NCBI GenBank assembly: GCA_020847635.1
Contig: JADLBQ010000049.1
Location: 1-64,000 of the forward strand
Length of the DNA: 64,000 bases
Direction: 5' to 3'
Origin: Bacteroidia bacterium
GTDB lineage: Bacteria > Bacteroidota > Bacteroidia > AKYH767-A > OLB10
Positions 18,189 to 27,092 of this stretch are shown piece by piece (positions within the stretch are counted from its first letter, which is position 1; each line of letters starts with the position of its first letter). The notes beneath the pieces are model-generated. The model had not been told where the DNA came from and made no database searches. It saw only the letters and a program-made list of their open reading frames with translations. The translations under genes and the position numbers were made by a program.

Positions 18189-20252
18189 ATGAAAAAAATC
18201 CTGGCAATTCTTCTGACCCTGACTTTACTGAAAACATTCACGGCAACCTCACAGACAGTATATACGCCTGAACTGTTATGGAAACTAAAACGGATTTCAG
18301 ATCACTCCTTATCACCGGATGGCAGCAAAGTGGTTTATACTGTCAGAAGTTTTGACCTGGCAGCTAATAAAGGCAACACAGACATCCGGCTGCTGGATAT
18401 CAAAACAGGTAAGACCACTTCGCTGGCCAATGAGCATGCCGTAGATGAAACATCGCCACGGTGGCTATCCGATTATCTCATTGTTTATATGGCTGCCGAT
18501 TCGGATGGGAACAACCAGTTATGGATGATTCAGGCAGACGGTACAGGTAAAAAACAAATTTCCTTTTTTGAGCCAGCGTTTTCAATCAGCAATTACGGAT
18601 TCTGCCGGAGTGCACAACAATTCTGGTTTACCTCAGAAGTAAAGATGCTCAATGTATTCGGAAAAGAATTTTTCAAAGATCTTCCGGAAAACTCAGCCCG
18701 CATTTATGATGACCTGATGTATCGCCACTGGAATGCATGGGATGACGGAAGCCGGACACATGTCTTCACTGCCCGGTTTGATGGAACCAGACTGGGAGCA
18801 GCAACCGATATCATGAAAGACGAACCTTTTGATTCGCCTTTGAAACCAAATGGCGGAGCCGGGCAAATTGATATCAGTGCAGACGGAAAATGGATTGCTT
18901 ATACCTGTAAAAAACTAAACGGAAAAGCGTATGCCGTTTCAACCAACAGCGATATTTTCCTGTATGAAATTGCAAGCGGTAAGACTGTGAACCTGACCGA
19001 AGGAATGCAGGGGTATGATGTGGCACCCCGGTTTTCGCCTGATGGCAGTCAGCTCTTATGGCTGAGCATGGAAACACCGGGATATGAAGCAGACCGCAAC
19101 CGGATTATGATTATTGATCTTAAAACCAAACAAAAAAGAGAAGTAACCCAACATTTTGATTATTCGGTTGATGATGCCAGATGGAGTTCAGACGGATTAC
19201 AGATTTATTTTGGCTGCATGATCCAGGCAACGGGCCAGATCTGGGTTTATGACTCTAGGCTGAGAAGTGCTTATCCGTTCCGGCAAATCACTCACGATAC
19301 CGGTGACCATACCGGTTTTTCCATAGCCGGTTCAGGAAATTCAACGGTGATGGTATCTTCCATGATGAGTATGAGTTATCCGGCTGAGCTGTTTAGGATA
19401 AACCTGAAGAGCGGCCGTTCGCAGCAGATCACTTTCGAGAATCAGGAAATTCTGCAAAGAGTTGCAACCGGGAAAGTAGAAAAGCGGATGGTTAAAACAA
19501 CCGACCAAAAAGACATGCTGGTTTGGGTTATCTATCCACCGGGTTTTGATCCGGCCCGGAAGTATCCGGCACTGCTCTATTGCCAGGGCGGTCCACAGAG
19601 TACGGTCAGCCAATTTTTCTCCTACCGTTGGAATTTTCAACTCATGGCAGCCAATGGGTATATTGTGGTAGCACCCAACAGACGTGGTCTTCCGTCTTTC
19701 GGAACGGAATGGAATCGCGAGATTTCGGGAGACTGGGGTGGGCAGTGTATGAAAGATTATCTGTCGGCTATAGATGACGTTAGTAAGGAATCGTATGTAG
19801 ATAAAGACAAGATGGGAGCGGTAGGGGCCAGTTTTGGAGGATACAGTGTTTACTGGCTGGCCGGCCATCACCAGAAACGGTTTAAAGCATTTATTGCTCA
19901 TTGCGGGGTATTCAATCTGGAGAGCATGTACGGAACAACCGAAGAACTATGGTTTACAAATTTTGACCTGGGAGGGCCATACTGGCAAACTCCTCAGCCT
20001 AAATCTTACCGGGAATTTTCACCTCATGATTTTGTAAATGACTGGGATACCCCGATTCTGATCATTCACAATCAGAACGATTTTAGGGTACCGCTGGGCC
20101 AGGGAATGGACGCATTTACAGCCGCCCGGTTAAAAAACATTCCAGCACGTTTTCTGTATTTTCCGGATGAATACCACTGGGTTACCCGGCCGCAGAACAG
20201 TGTTGTTTGGCAGCGGGTTTTTTTCAGCTGGCTTGACCGCTACCTGAAATAG
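18189..20252 (+). CDS. Secreted S9-family serine peptidase (acylaminoacyl-peptidase / DPP-like)
   Basis: A 687-residue exported prolyl-oligopeptidase-family enzyme. After a signal peptide (MKKILAILLTLTLLKTFTATSQ), residues about 25-400 form a WD40-like/TolB-type propeller with repeats such as ISDHSLSPDGSKVVYTVR and APRFSPDGSQLLWL. The C-terminal alpha/beta-hydrolase domain has the nucleophile in GAVGASFGGYS near residue 545, the acid in NQNDFRVPLGQG, and the His in PDEYHWVTRPQN. It probably removes peptides or acyl amino acids in the periplasm. The gene converges on the mutase gene 14 bases away with no terminator between them. Confidence 0.92.
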   Translation: MKKILAILLTLTLLKTFTATSQTVYTPELLWKLKRISDHSLSPDGSKVVYTVRSFDLAANKGNTDIRLLDIKTGKTTSLANEHAVDETSPRWLSDYLIVYMAADSDGNNQLWMIQADGTGKKQISFFEPAFSISNYGFCRSAQQFWFTSEVKMLNVFGKEFFKDLPENSARIYDDLMYRHWNAWDDGSRTHVFTARFDGTRLGAATDIMKDEPFDSPLKPNGGAGQIDISADGKWIAYTCKKLNGKAYAVSTNSDIFLYEIASGKTVNLTEGMQGYDVAPRFSPDGSQLLWLSMETPGYEADRNRIMIIDLKTKQKREVTQHFDYSVDDARWSSDGLQIYFGCMIQATGQIWVYDSRLRSAYPFRQITHDTGDHTGFSIAGSGNSTVMVSSMMSMSYPAELFRINLKSGRSQQITFENQEILQRVATGKVEKRMVKTTDQKDMLVWVIYPPGFDPARKYPALLYCQGGPQSTVSQFFSYRWNFQLMAANGYIVVAPNRRGLPSFGTEWNREISGDWGGQCMKDYLSAIDDVSKESYVDKDKMGAVGASFGGYSVYWLAGHHQKRFKAFIAHCGVFNLESMYGTTEELWFTNFDLGGPYWQTPQPKSYREFSPHDFVNDWDTPILIIHNQNDFRVPLGQGMDAFTAARLKNIPARFLYFPDEYHWVTRPQNSVVWQRVFFSWLDRYLK

Positions 20253-20266
20253 CAGCAGAAAGTGGT

Positions 20267-21664
20267 TCAGGTTTTAATGACTTCTTTAATATCCAGAATA
20301 ATTTTCTGAGCAAGGTTGTCGGCAGTTGCGGCATTGCTGCTTTCGGCATAGATCCGGATAATGGGTTCGGTATTTGATTTACGCAGGTGCACCCATTCAC
20401 TTTCAAATTCAATTTTAACTCCGTCAATGGTAATAACCGGGTAGTGTTTGTACCGTTCACGGATTTTTTCCAGGGCTTCATCCACATTAATTTCAGGGCG
20501 GAGTTCAATTTTATTTTTTGAAATGTAATAATCTGGAAACCGGCTGCGGAATAATGAAGTACTTTGAGCCGATTCGGCCAATGCCGACAGGAACAGGGCA
20601 ATTCCGGCCAGCGCATCCCGTCCGTAATGCAGGGCAGGATAAATAATGCCTCCATTTCCTTCACCACCAATCACTGCTTTAACTTCTTTCATCTTTTCCA
20701 CCACATTCACTTCGCCAACAGCAGAATAATAATAATGGCAGCCATGCGATTCGGTTACATCACGTAAAGCACGGGTAGATGAGAGGTTAGATACCGTATC
20801 TCCTTTCTGGCTTCTCAGAATGTAGTCAGCCACAGCAACCAAGGTATATTCTTCACCGAACATTTCACCATCTTCACAAATCAGTGCTAGGCGGTCCACA
20901 TCAGGATCTACCACAATTCCCAGATGAGCTTTTTGTTTTTTGACTTCATCAGCAATCCCAGTCAGATGTTCGGGCAGCGGTTCAGGATTGTGAGCAAAAT
21001 TTCCGTTGGGTTCACAGTTGAGCAGAATCATCTGATTTACACCTAATGCTTTCAGCAGGGCGGGGACGGCAATTCCACCTACCGAATTCACAGCATCAAC
21101 CACCACCTTGAATCCGGCATTTCGGACAGCCTCTTTTTTTACCAATGGTAAATTAAGAATGGCTTCAATGTGGTGGGCTAAGGCATCCTTGTCTTCCGAA
21201 AGATTGCCCAGGTCATTAATGGTTGCGTAGGCTGAATCGGACCGGTTGCTCAGTTCCAGGATTTCAATTCCACTGGCTGCCGATACGAATTCACCTTTTT
21301 CATTGAGCAGTTTTAATGCATTCCACTGGCGGGGATTATGGCTTGCAGTAAGAATAATTCCGCCCCGAGCTTTATGGTGAACTACAGCCATTTCAACAGT
21401 AGGGGTTGTAGCCATACCCAAGTCAATCACATCAATACCCATACTGATTAAAACGGCAGAAACCAGCCGGTGAACAAGCGGCCCTGAAGGACGGGCATCT
21501 CTGCCAATAACCACAGCAGGCCTGGAGTTAAGCCGGTTACTCTTTTTAAGTACCCAGGCAGCATAGCCGGTGGTGAAGCGGACAATGTCAGGTGGGGTAA
21601 ATCCTTCACCTTGTTTTCCTCCAATTGTACCCCTGATTCCGGAAATAGATTTGATTAATGTCAC
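20267..21664 (-). CDS. glmM: Phosphoglucosamine mutase-type phosphohexomutase
   Basis: Interconverts hexose (most likely glucosamine) 6- and 1-phosphates, feeding UDP-GlcNAc synthesis for peptidoglycan and LPS. I start it at the GTG at 21664 (VTLIKSISGIRGTIGG), because a TATATTTG promoter box lies inside the longer track ORF. The phosphoserine is in TASHNPRQWNALKL near residue 100, the metal-binding loop is DPDVDRLAL near 240, the sugar loop is GGEGNGGII, and the phosphate-binding loop is RKSNTEPIIRIYAES. At 465 residues it is full length. Bacteroidota paralogues of this class are annotated as phosphoglucosamine or phosphomannomutase; the symbol is the best guess. Confidence 0.85.
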   Translation of the reverse strand: MTLIKSISGIRGTIGGKQGEGFTPPDIVRFTTGYAAWVLKKSNRLNSRPAVVIGRDARPSGPLVHRLVSAVLISMGIDVIDLGMATTPTVEMAVVHHKARGGIILTASHNPRQWNALKLLNEKGEFVSAASGIEILELSNRSDSAYATINDLGNLSEDKDALAHHIEAILNLPLVKKEAVRNAGFKVVVDAVNSVGGIAVPALLKALGVNQMILLNCEPNGNFAHNPEPLPEHLTGIADEVKKQKAHLGIVVDPDVDRLALICEDGEMFGEEYTLVAVADYILRSQKGDTVSNLSSTRALRDVTESHGCHYYYSAVGEVNVVEKMKEVKAVIGGEGNGGIIYPALHYGRDALAGIALFLSALAESAQSTSLFRSRFPDYYISKNKIELRPEINVDEALEKIRERYKHYPVITIDGVKIEFESEWVHLRKSNTEPIIRIYAESSNAATADNLAQKIILDIKEVIKT

Positions 21665-21683
21665 AGAAAAAATAGTTGGCAGG

Positions 21684-21691
21684 CAAATATA
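21684..21691 (-). promoter_or_regulatory. Candidate -7 box for the phosphohexomutase gene
   Basis: Minus-strand TATATTTG, 19 bases upstream of the GTG at 21664. Its position inside the longer track ORF is the main reason for choosing the shorter start. It lies back to back with the promoter of the divergent TPR gene. Confidence 0.5.
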
Positions 21692-21738
21692 AGTTGCCGG
21701 CAGCCATAGCACCAGAATTACCTGGTTCGAAAGGGGTT

Positions 21739-21772
21739 TTTGTTATCAACCCCTAAGTTTTACATACATTTG
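21739..21772 (+). promoter_or_regulatory. Bacteroidota-type promoter of the TPR-ribH transcript
   Basis: TTTG at 21739-21742, 22 bases, then TACATTTG at 21765-21772, matching the -33/-7 consensus. The start codon is 20 bases downstream, implying a leader of roughly 15 bases. Confidence 0.65.
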
Positions 21773-21792
21773 CGCTCCTTAATAAATAATCT

Positions 21793-22473
21793 ATGAGTAA
21801 GAAACACGAAAGCCAGCCTTTTGATTTAGAGGGTAGTATTTCAAAATCAGAGGAATTTATAAAACAGAATCAGAAAAGCCTCTTAGTCATAGCAGCAGCG
21901 GTACTGGTCATTGTAGGGGGTTATTTTGCCTATCAGCAGTTTTGGGTTAAACCCCAGGAAGACAATGCCCGTAAGGAGATGTTTATGGCCGAGCGGTACT
22001 ATGACAATGATTCGCTGAACCTAGCTTTAAACGGAGACGGGAACTATCCGGGGTTTTTGCAGATTATTGGGAACTACGGATCCTCCAAATCGGCCAATCT
22101 GGCTTATTATTATGCCGGGACCGCTTACCTGCGGTCAGGTGAATACGACAAAGCTATCGAGTACCTGAAAAAGTATGATGGCGAAGATGATATTACCGGA
22201 GCGATTGCATTAGGCTGTATCGGTGATGCTTACCTTGAGAAGGATAACCGGGATGAGGCTTTAGCATATTATCGCAAAGCGTATGAATGGGATGATAACC
22301 AGTTTACAGCCAGTATTTACATGATGAAGGCAGCTATGGTTTATGAATTGAAGGATGATTGGAAGCAGGCACTTTCTCTTTATGAAAAAATTAAGAAGGA
22401 ATATCCTAACAGTACCGAAGCCCGTGATGTTGAGAAGTACATAGCAAGGGCCAGAGTCAGATCTAATACCTGA
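21793..22473 (+). CDS. Membrane-anchored tetratricopeptide repeat protein
   Basis: A 226-residue protein with one transmembrane helix at about residues 29-50 (SLLVIAAAVLVIVGGYFAYQQF) and at least three TPR units after it (SANLAYYYAGTAYLRSGEYDKAIEYL; ALGCIGDAYLEKDNRDEALAYYRKA; KAAMVYELKDDWKQALSLYEKI). The arrangement of a short cytoplasmic tail, one helix and a periplasmic TPR domain recalls YfgM, which links the Sec translocon to periplasmic chaperones, but the identity is not proven. It precedes ribH by 4 bases. Confidence 0.82.
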   Translation: MSKKHESQPFDLEGSISKSEEFIKQNQKSLLVIAAAVLVIVGGYFAYQQFWVKPQEDNARKEMFMAERYYDNDSLNLALNGDGNYPGFLQIIGNYGSSKSANLAYYYAGTAYLRSGEYDKAIEYLKKYDGEDDITGAIALGCIGDAYLEKDNRDEALAYYRKAYEWDDNQFTASIYMMKAAMVYELKDDWKQALSLYEKIKKEYPNSTEARDVEKYIARARVRSNT

Positions 22474-22477
22474 TAAA

Positions 22478-22987
22478 ATGGCAAGCAGTGGCAACCCGGC
22501 TGATAAGCAACTAAGGGCTGATCCTTCCTTCCGGTTTGGAATTGTAACAGCTGAATGGCACAGAGATGTAACAACTGCACTTGAGCAAGGTGCTCGCGAA
22601 ACATTATTGAATCACGGGGTTAGCGAAGCGAATATTGTTTCAATCAGGGTGCCGGGCAGTTTTGAATTACTGGCAGGAGCGCGATTCCTGGTAGATCATG
22701 AGAAGTTCAATGCTGTCATCTGCCTGGGCTGCATTATCCAGGGTGAAACCCGCCATTTTGAATTTATCAGCCAGAGTGTAGCCAATGCACTGGCTGTGAT
22801 GTCTGCTCAACTATCTTTTCCGTTTATTTTTGGAGTACTGACAACCGATACCAAAAGTCAGGCATTAGACAGGGTAGGTGGCAGGCACGGCAATAAAGGG
22901 GTAGATGCTGCCCTGGCAGCGCTTGAAATGGCAGCACTCAAACACTCGTTTAAGAAGGCTAAGGGAATCGGCTTTGGCAGAAGCTAA
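22478..22987 (+). CDS. ribH: 6,7-dimethyl-8-ribityllumazine synthase
   Basis: Condenses 5-amino-6-ribitylaminouracil with 3,4-dihydroxybutanone phosphate in the penultimate step of riboflavin synthesis. The 169-residue sequence shows RFGIVTAEWHRDVTTAL, the substrate-binding VPGSFELLAGARFL, and GCIIQGETRHFEFIS with the catalytic His, all family hallmarks. No other rib genes are close and no FMN riboswitch is visible. Its stop codon abuts the stop codon of convergent rimO with no base between. Confidence 0.95.
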   Translation: MASSGNPADKQLRADPSFRFGIVTAEWHRDVTTALEQGARETLLNHGVSEANIVSIRVPGSFELLAGARFLVDHEKFNAVICLGCIIQGETRHFEFISQSVANALAVMSAQLSFPFIFGVLTTDTKSQALDRVGGRHGNKGVDAALAALEMAALKHSFKKAKGIGFGRS

Positions 22988-24301
22988 TCAGTCAACCGGA
23001 ACAGCAAACAGGTCAAACGCTTCGGCACCGGTTATTTTAGCAGTTATAAAATCACCCGGTTTGAGGTGGTTGTTTTCCGATTCAATCCAGACGTCATTAT
23101 CAACTTCAGGCGAGTCAAATTCTGTACGGCCCGAAAAATAACGGCCATCTTTCCGGTCAATCACTACTTTTAATTTGCTACCAATCCGGGATGCATTGAT
23201 TTGTTCTGAAATCTGTTGCTGAATTTTCATCAGTTTAGCCGCCCGCTGCTGCTTAAGTTTGATTGGAATATTATCAGTGAGTTCAAAGGCACGAGTATTT
23301 TCTTCATGAGAATAGGTGAACACACCCATCCGGTCAAAACGCATTTCAGAAATAAATTCACAGAGTTGATTGAAGTCATCTTCGGTTTCACCTGGATAAC
23401 CAGTAATCAGGGTTGTACGGATTGCCACTCCGGGAATTTTCCTGCGGATGGTCTGAATCAGCTCTTGAGTTTTTGTCCGGGTTGTACCCCTTCTCATAGA
23501 AGCCAGGATCTTGTCGGACGCATGCTGTAATGGGATGTCAATGTAGCGGCAGATATTTTTTCTTTCAGCAATCACATCCAGGACATCCAGCGGGAAACCA
23601 GAAGGGAACAGGTAATGAAGCCGCAGCCATTCTATTCCATCAATCTGGGCGAGCTGACCCAGGAGTTCAGCCAGATTTCTTTTCTTGTACAGGTCAAGGC
23701 CGTAATAAGTTGAATCCTGGGCAATGAGGATAATCTCGCGGGAACCTTTTGCAACCAGTGACTTTGCTTCTTCAATGATTCGTTCCATTGGTTTAGAAGT
23801 ATGTTGACCCCTCATTAAGGGGATAGCACAGAAAGAGCAGGTTCGGTCACAGCCTTCAGAAATTTTCAGGTAAGCATAATGAGAGGGGGTTGTTAAGAGG
23901 CGTTCTCCGACAAGCTCATGCTGATAGTCAGCACCTAGGGTTTTAAGCAGGCGGGGTAATTCATTCGTTCCGAAAAAATGGTCCACATCCGGAATTTCTT
24001 TTTCAAGATCATGTTTATACCGTTGAGAGAGGCATCCTGTTACAATCAGTTTTTCAATGATTCCCTGCTGTTTTAGTTTGACAAAATACAGAATCATGTC
24101 AATGGATTGCTGTTTTGCATTATCAATAAATCCGCAGGTATTAATAATTACAATCCGGGCATCAGTAGATTCATTCTCGTATTCAACATCAAACTGATTA
24201 GCCCGCAACTGGCCCATCATCACTTCGGAATCAACCACATTTTTTGAGCAACCCAGGGTCACGATATTAACTTTATTTTTTTTAAGGGATTTTGATCTCA
24301 T
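22988..24301 (-). CDS. rimO: Ribosomal protein S12 methylthiotransferase RimO
   Basis: A radical-SAM enzyme that methylthiolates an Asp of ribosomal protein S12. I start it at the ATG at 24301 (MRSKSLKKNKVNIVTLGCSKN), because the extra 20 residues of the track ORF overlap a terminator and are not family-like. The UPF0004 domain contributes cluster cysteines in LGCSKN, NTCGFI and GCLSQRY. The radical-SAM CxxxCxxC motif is CDRTCSFC near residue 150. A C-terminal TRAM domain (about 375-437) follows. Length is 437 residues. Confidence 0.95.
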   Translation of the reverse strand: MRSKSLKKNKVNIVTLGCSKNVVDSEVMMGQLRANQFDVEYENESTDARIVIINTCGFIDNAKQQSIDMILYFVKLKQQGIIEKLIVTGCLSQRYKHDLEKEIPDVDHFFGTNELPRLLKTLGADYQHELVGERLLTTPSHYAYLKISEGCDRTCSFCAIPLMRGQHTSKPMERIIEEAKSLVAKGSREIILIAQDSTYYGLDLYKKRNLAELLGQLAQIDGIEWLRLHYLFPSGFPLDVLDVIAERKNICRYIDIPLQHASDKILASMRRGTTRTKTQELIQTIRRKIPGVAIRTTLITGYPGETEDDFNQLCEFISEMRFDRMGVFTYSHEENTRAFELTDNIPIKLKQQRAAKLMKIQQQISEQINASRIGSKLKVVIDRKDGRYFSGRTEFDSPEVDNDVWIESENNHLKPGDFITAKITGAEAFDLFAVPVD

Positions 24302-24352
24302 TGCCGGAGTTAAGATAGCAAAAACACAAGCCTGAGTTTTTCGTGTTAATAA

Positions 24353-24382
24353 AAACGACACGCCAGGCAGGCGTGTCGTTCT
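24353..24382 (-). terminator. Intrinsic terminator after the small acidic secreted protein
   Basis: A 9-base perfect stem (CGACACGCC / GGCGTGTCG) with a 5-base loop. On the minus strand it runs into TTTTTATT. It ends the 24411-24728 transcript and separates it from rimO. Confidence 0.85.
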
Positions 24383-24410
24383 GATTTATTATTGAAATAT
24401 TGAAACTATG

Positions 24411-24728
24411 TTATCTGGTTTTCGGATCAGGATTTACAATGTTATTCCCGTCATGCTTACCGGAATAAATGTAAATTTTGGTATTCGATTCCTGCCGTTC
24501 GGTTCCTGAGTCATCCGATGCATCCGTGTTACGGCTATTGGTGTTTTCACCGGCAATAGTAACCCGTTCGGGACTTTCGCTGTACTCTTCTTCTGAAGAA
24601 TCGCTTTCTTCACTCTGAAGCTGTTCCTGGCTCTGTTCCTGTGTTGAATTGGTTTGAGCTGATGCAACATTGGCTGCAACAACAGACAGCAGCGAGAGTA
24701 TTCCACCGAAAATGATTTTTTTGTTCAT
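24411..24728 (-). CDS. Small secreted acidic, low-complexity protein of unknown function
   Basis: A 105-residue protein with a clear Sec signal peptide (MNKKIIFGGILSLLSVVAANVASAQ). The mature ~80 residues are almost entirely polar: a Gln/Glu/Ser tract (QEQSQEQLQSEESDSSEEEYSES), then Asn/Thr/Asp-rich sequence, with a single hydrophobic strand TKIYIYSG before the end. No lipobox, no cysteine and no sorting domain. It has its own promoter and a strong terminator, so expression as a one-gene unit is likely. The family is not recognised. An acidic tail could bind Ca2+ or mineral or a basic partner, but that is speculation. Confidence 0.75.
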   Translation of the reverse strand: MNKKIIFGGILSLLSVVAANVASAQTNSTQEQSQEQLQSEESDSSEEEYSESPERVTIAGENTNSRNTDASDDSGTERQESNTKIYIYSGKHDGNNIVNPDPKTR

Positions 24729-24756
24729 TGTTTTTTTGATTGTTTAATTTGACAGG

Positions 24757-24787
24757 CAAAGTTAATTCAAAATAACAGCAGGTCAAG
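24757..24787 (-). promoter_or_regulatory. Promoter of the small acidic secreted protein
   Basis: On the minus strand CTTG (one mismatch to TTTG), 19 bases, then TAACTTTG at 24764-24757, an exact -7 match. The start codon is 28 bases downstream. Confidence 0.6.
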
Positions 24788-24828
24788 ACCAGTTAAAAAT
24801 AATTCTTACAACGGATTTCAGTTTAAAA

Positions 24829-26208
24829 CTAACTGGCAGCGTAATTCCGGTAAAAGAGCGGAATGGTTTCGATTCCTTTAAAAAAGTTAAAGAGTCCGAA
24901 GTGTTCATTTGGAGAGTGAATCAGGTCGCTGTCAAGGCCAAAACCCATTAACACGGATTTTAAACCCAGTTCCTGTTCAAACATGGCTACAATAGGAATA
25001 CTGCCACCTCCGCGGGTAGGAATGGGCTTTTTACCAAAGGTTTCTTCCATTGCAGCAGCAGCAGCCCGATAAGCAGGGCTATCGGTAGGCGTAACAACCG
25101 GTTCACCACCGTGATGCGGGGTAATTCTTACCTTAACAGATTTGGGTGCAATGGAAGTAAAATAATCGGTAAACAATTGAGTGATTTTTTCACTTTTCTG
25201 CTGTGGGACCAGTCGCATTGAAATTTTGGCAAATGCTTTTGAGGGGAGTACGGTTTTCGCACCTTCACCGGTATAACCGCCCAAGATTCCGTTCAATTCG
25301 AAGGTTGGCCTGATTCCGGTTCGTTCCAGGGTGGTATAACCGGATTCACCGGCAAGTTCTTCCACGCCTAATTCTTTTTTATATTCTTTTTCATTGTAAG
25401 GGGCTTTGTTAAGTTCCCCTCGTTCGCGGTCGGAAAGAACCATGACATCATCATAAAATCCGGGAATAGTAATGTGATTATTATGGTCTTTCATTTTTGT
25501 AATCATTTCACAAAGAATCTGAATCGGGTTAGCCACAGCACCACCATAAACTCCGGAATGCAGGTCATGATTCGGGCCGGTAACTTCAACTTCTACATAG
25601 CTCAGTCCCCTTAATCCTACATCAATGGAAGGGGTATCGTTGGCAATAATTGCTGTATCCGAAATCAGGATAACATCGGCTTTGAGTTTTTCCTTATGCT
25701 GCCTGGTAAAATTAGCCAGGTTGTCAGAGCCTACTTCTTCTTCTCCTTCAATAAGAAACTTGATATTACAGGGAGGCCCACCGGTGCTGATCATCACTTC
25801 CAGAGCTTTGATGTGCATAAATACCTGTCCTTTATCATCACAGGAACCACGGGCATAAATTTTTTCATCTCTGATCTGGGGTTCGAATGGCGGAGTTTTC
25901 CAAAGCTCAAGCGGGTCGGGTGGCTGAACATCATAGTGGCCATAGACCAGCACTGTTTTCAGTTTGGGGTCCACAATCTTTTCTGCGTAAACTACCGGAT
26001 GTCCGGGAGTGGGGTAGATTTCAGCTTTGTCAACACCGGCCTGTTCGAGGCTTGTCTTCACATATTCAGCAGCTCGTGCCACTTCTGTCTTATATTTAGA
26101 ATCAGCACTCACCGAAGGAATTCTCAATAATTCAAATAATTCATCAAGAAAGCGCTTTTTATTTGATTCAATGTAACTGGTAACGGATGCTTTTGCGGTT
26201 AAACTCAT
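24829..26208 (-). CDS. M20-family dipeptidase
   Basis: A 459-residue cytoplasmic zinc dipeptidase of the CNDP/carnosinase-like branch of family M20. Metal ligands and catalytic residues are recognisable: GHYDVQPPDP near residue 90, the ARGSCDDKGQV bridging Asp, the catalytic EGEEEVGS around 155, and ISDT soon after. The dimerisation (lid) domain follows from about 200 to 350 (HDLHSGVYGG), and the last His ligand is in SPNEHFGL. It lies 11 bases after fabD, probably in one transcript. Confidence 0.93.
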   Translation of the reverse strand: MSLTAKASVTSYIESNKKRFLDELFELLRIPSVSADSKYKTEVARAAEYVKTSLEQAGVDKAEIYPTPGHPVVYAEKIVDPKLKTVLVYGHYDVQPPDPLELWKTPPFEPQIRDEKIYARGSCDDKGQVFMHIKALEVMISTGGPPCNIKFLIEGEEEVGSDNLANFTRQHKEKLKADVILISDTAIIANDTPSIDVGLRGLSYVEVEVTGPNHDLHSGVYGGAVANPIQILCEMITKMKDHNNHITIPGFYDDVMVLSDRERGELNKAPYNEKEYKKELGVEELAGESGYTTLERTGIRPTFELNGILGGYTGEGAKTVLPSKAFAKISMRLVPQQKSEKITQLFTDYFTSIAPKSVKVRITPHHGGEPVVTPTDSPAYRAAAAAMEETFGKKPIPTRGGGSIPIVAMFEQELGLKSVLMGFGLDSDLIHSPNEHFGLFNFFKGIETIPLFYRNYAAS

Positions 26209-26219
26209 AATTTAAAAGA

Positions 26220-27092
26220 TTAAATAATTTGAACCTGCCGGTTTATTTTTTTCACAAGCCCCTGCAACACTTTTCCCGGTCCTGTTTCTGCAAATATAGT
26301 TGCTCCGTCTTTAATCATTCCTTCAATAGTTTGAGACCATCTCACCGGACTGGTAAGCTGAGCAATCAGTTTTTTTCTGATAACAGCTGGATCAGAAGCA
26401 GGCATTGCATCGAAGTTCTGATAAACTGGGCAAACCGGAGGTTTAATGATTGTTTTTTCAATTGCGGAGGCCAGTCGTTCGCGGGCGGGCTCCATCAGAG
26501 GTGAATGAAACGCACCACCTACAACAAGCAGAATGGCACGCTTAGCTCCGGCTGCAAGTAGTTGCTCACAGGCTGCTTTAACAGCCTCTGTTTCACCGGA
26601 AATGACTATCTGCCCGGGACTGTTATAATTAGCCGGAACTACTATTCCTTCCGTTGACTTGCAAATCTCTTCAACTTTTTCATTCTCTAATCCGAGGATT
26701 GCAGCCATTGAGGAAGGTTTTAGTTCACAAGCATATTGCATTGCATTAGCCCGTTCAACAACCAGCTTCAGTCCTTCTTCAAAGCTAAAGGCACTGCAGG
26801 CGGTTAATGCACTGAATTCACCCAGAGAATGACCGGCTGCCATATCGGGTTTGAATTGTTCACCGAGGCAGCGGGCTGCAACAACCGAATGGATAAAAAT
26901 GGATGGCTGGGTAACTTTGGTTTGTTTTAGTTCTTCTTCACTCCCGGAAAACATCAGCCCGGTAATGTCAAATCCTGTAATGCGGTTGGCCGTTTCAAAT
27001 AATTTCTTAGCTATTGCAAACTGGTCATACAGGTCTTTTCCCATACCGGTAAACTGCGAGCCCTGACCCGGAAACAAATAGGCTGTTTTCAT
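26220..27092 (-). CDS. fabD: Malonyl-CoA:ACP transacylase
   Basis: Transfers malonyl groups from CoA to acyl carrier protein for fatty-acid elongation. The sequence begins KTAYLFPGQGSQFTGMGKDLY, has the nucleophilic serine in AGHSLGEFSAL near residue 90, and the catalytic His in GGAFHSPLM near 200. The 290-residue length is standard. It is separated from the other fab genes, which are not in this window, and precedes the M20 dipeptidase by 11 bases. Confidence 0.95.
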   Translation of the reverse strand: MKTAYLFPGQGSQFTGMGKDLYDQFAIAKKLFETANRITGFDITGLMFSGSEEELKQTKVTQPSIFIHSVVAARCLGEQFKPDMAAGHSLGEFSALTACSAFSFEEGLKLVVERANAMQYACELKPSSMAAILGLENEKVEEICKSTEGIVVPANYNSPGQIVISGETEAVKAACEQLLAAGAKRAILLVVGGAFHSPLMEPARERLASAIEKTIIKPPVCPVYQNFDAMPASDPAVIRKKLIAQLTSPVRWSQTIEGMIKDGATIFAETGPGKVLQGLVKKINRQVQII

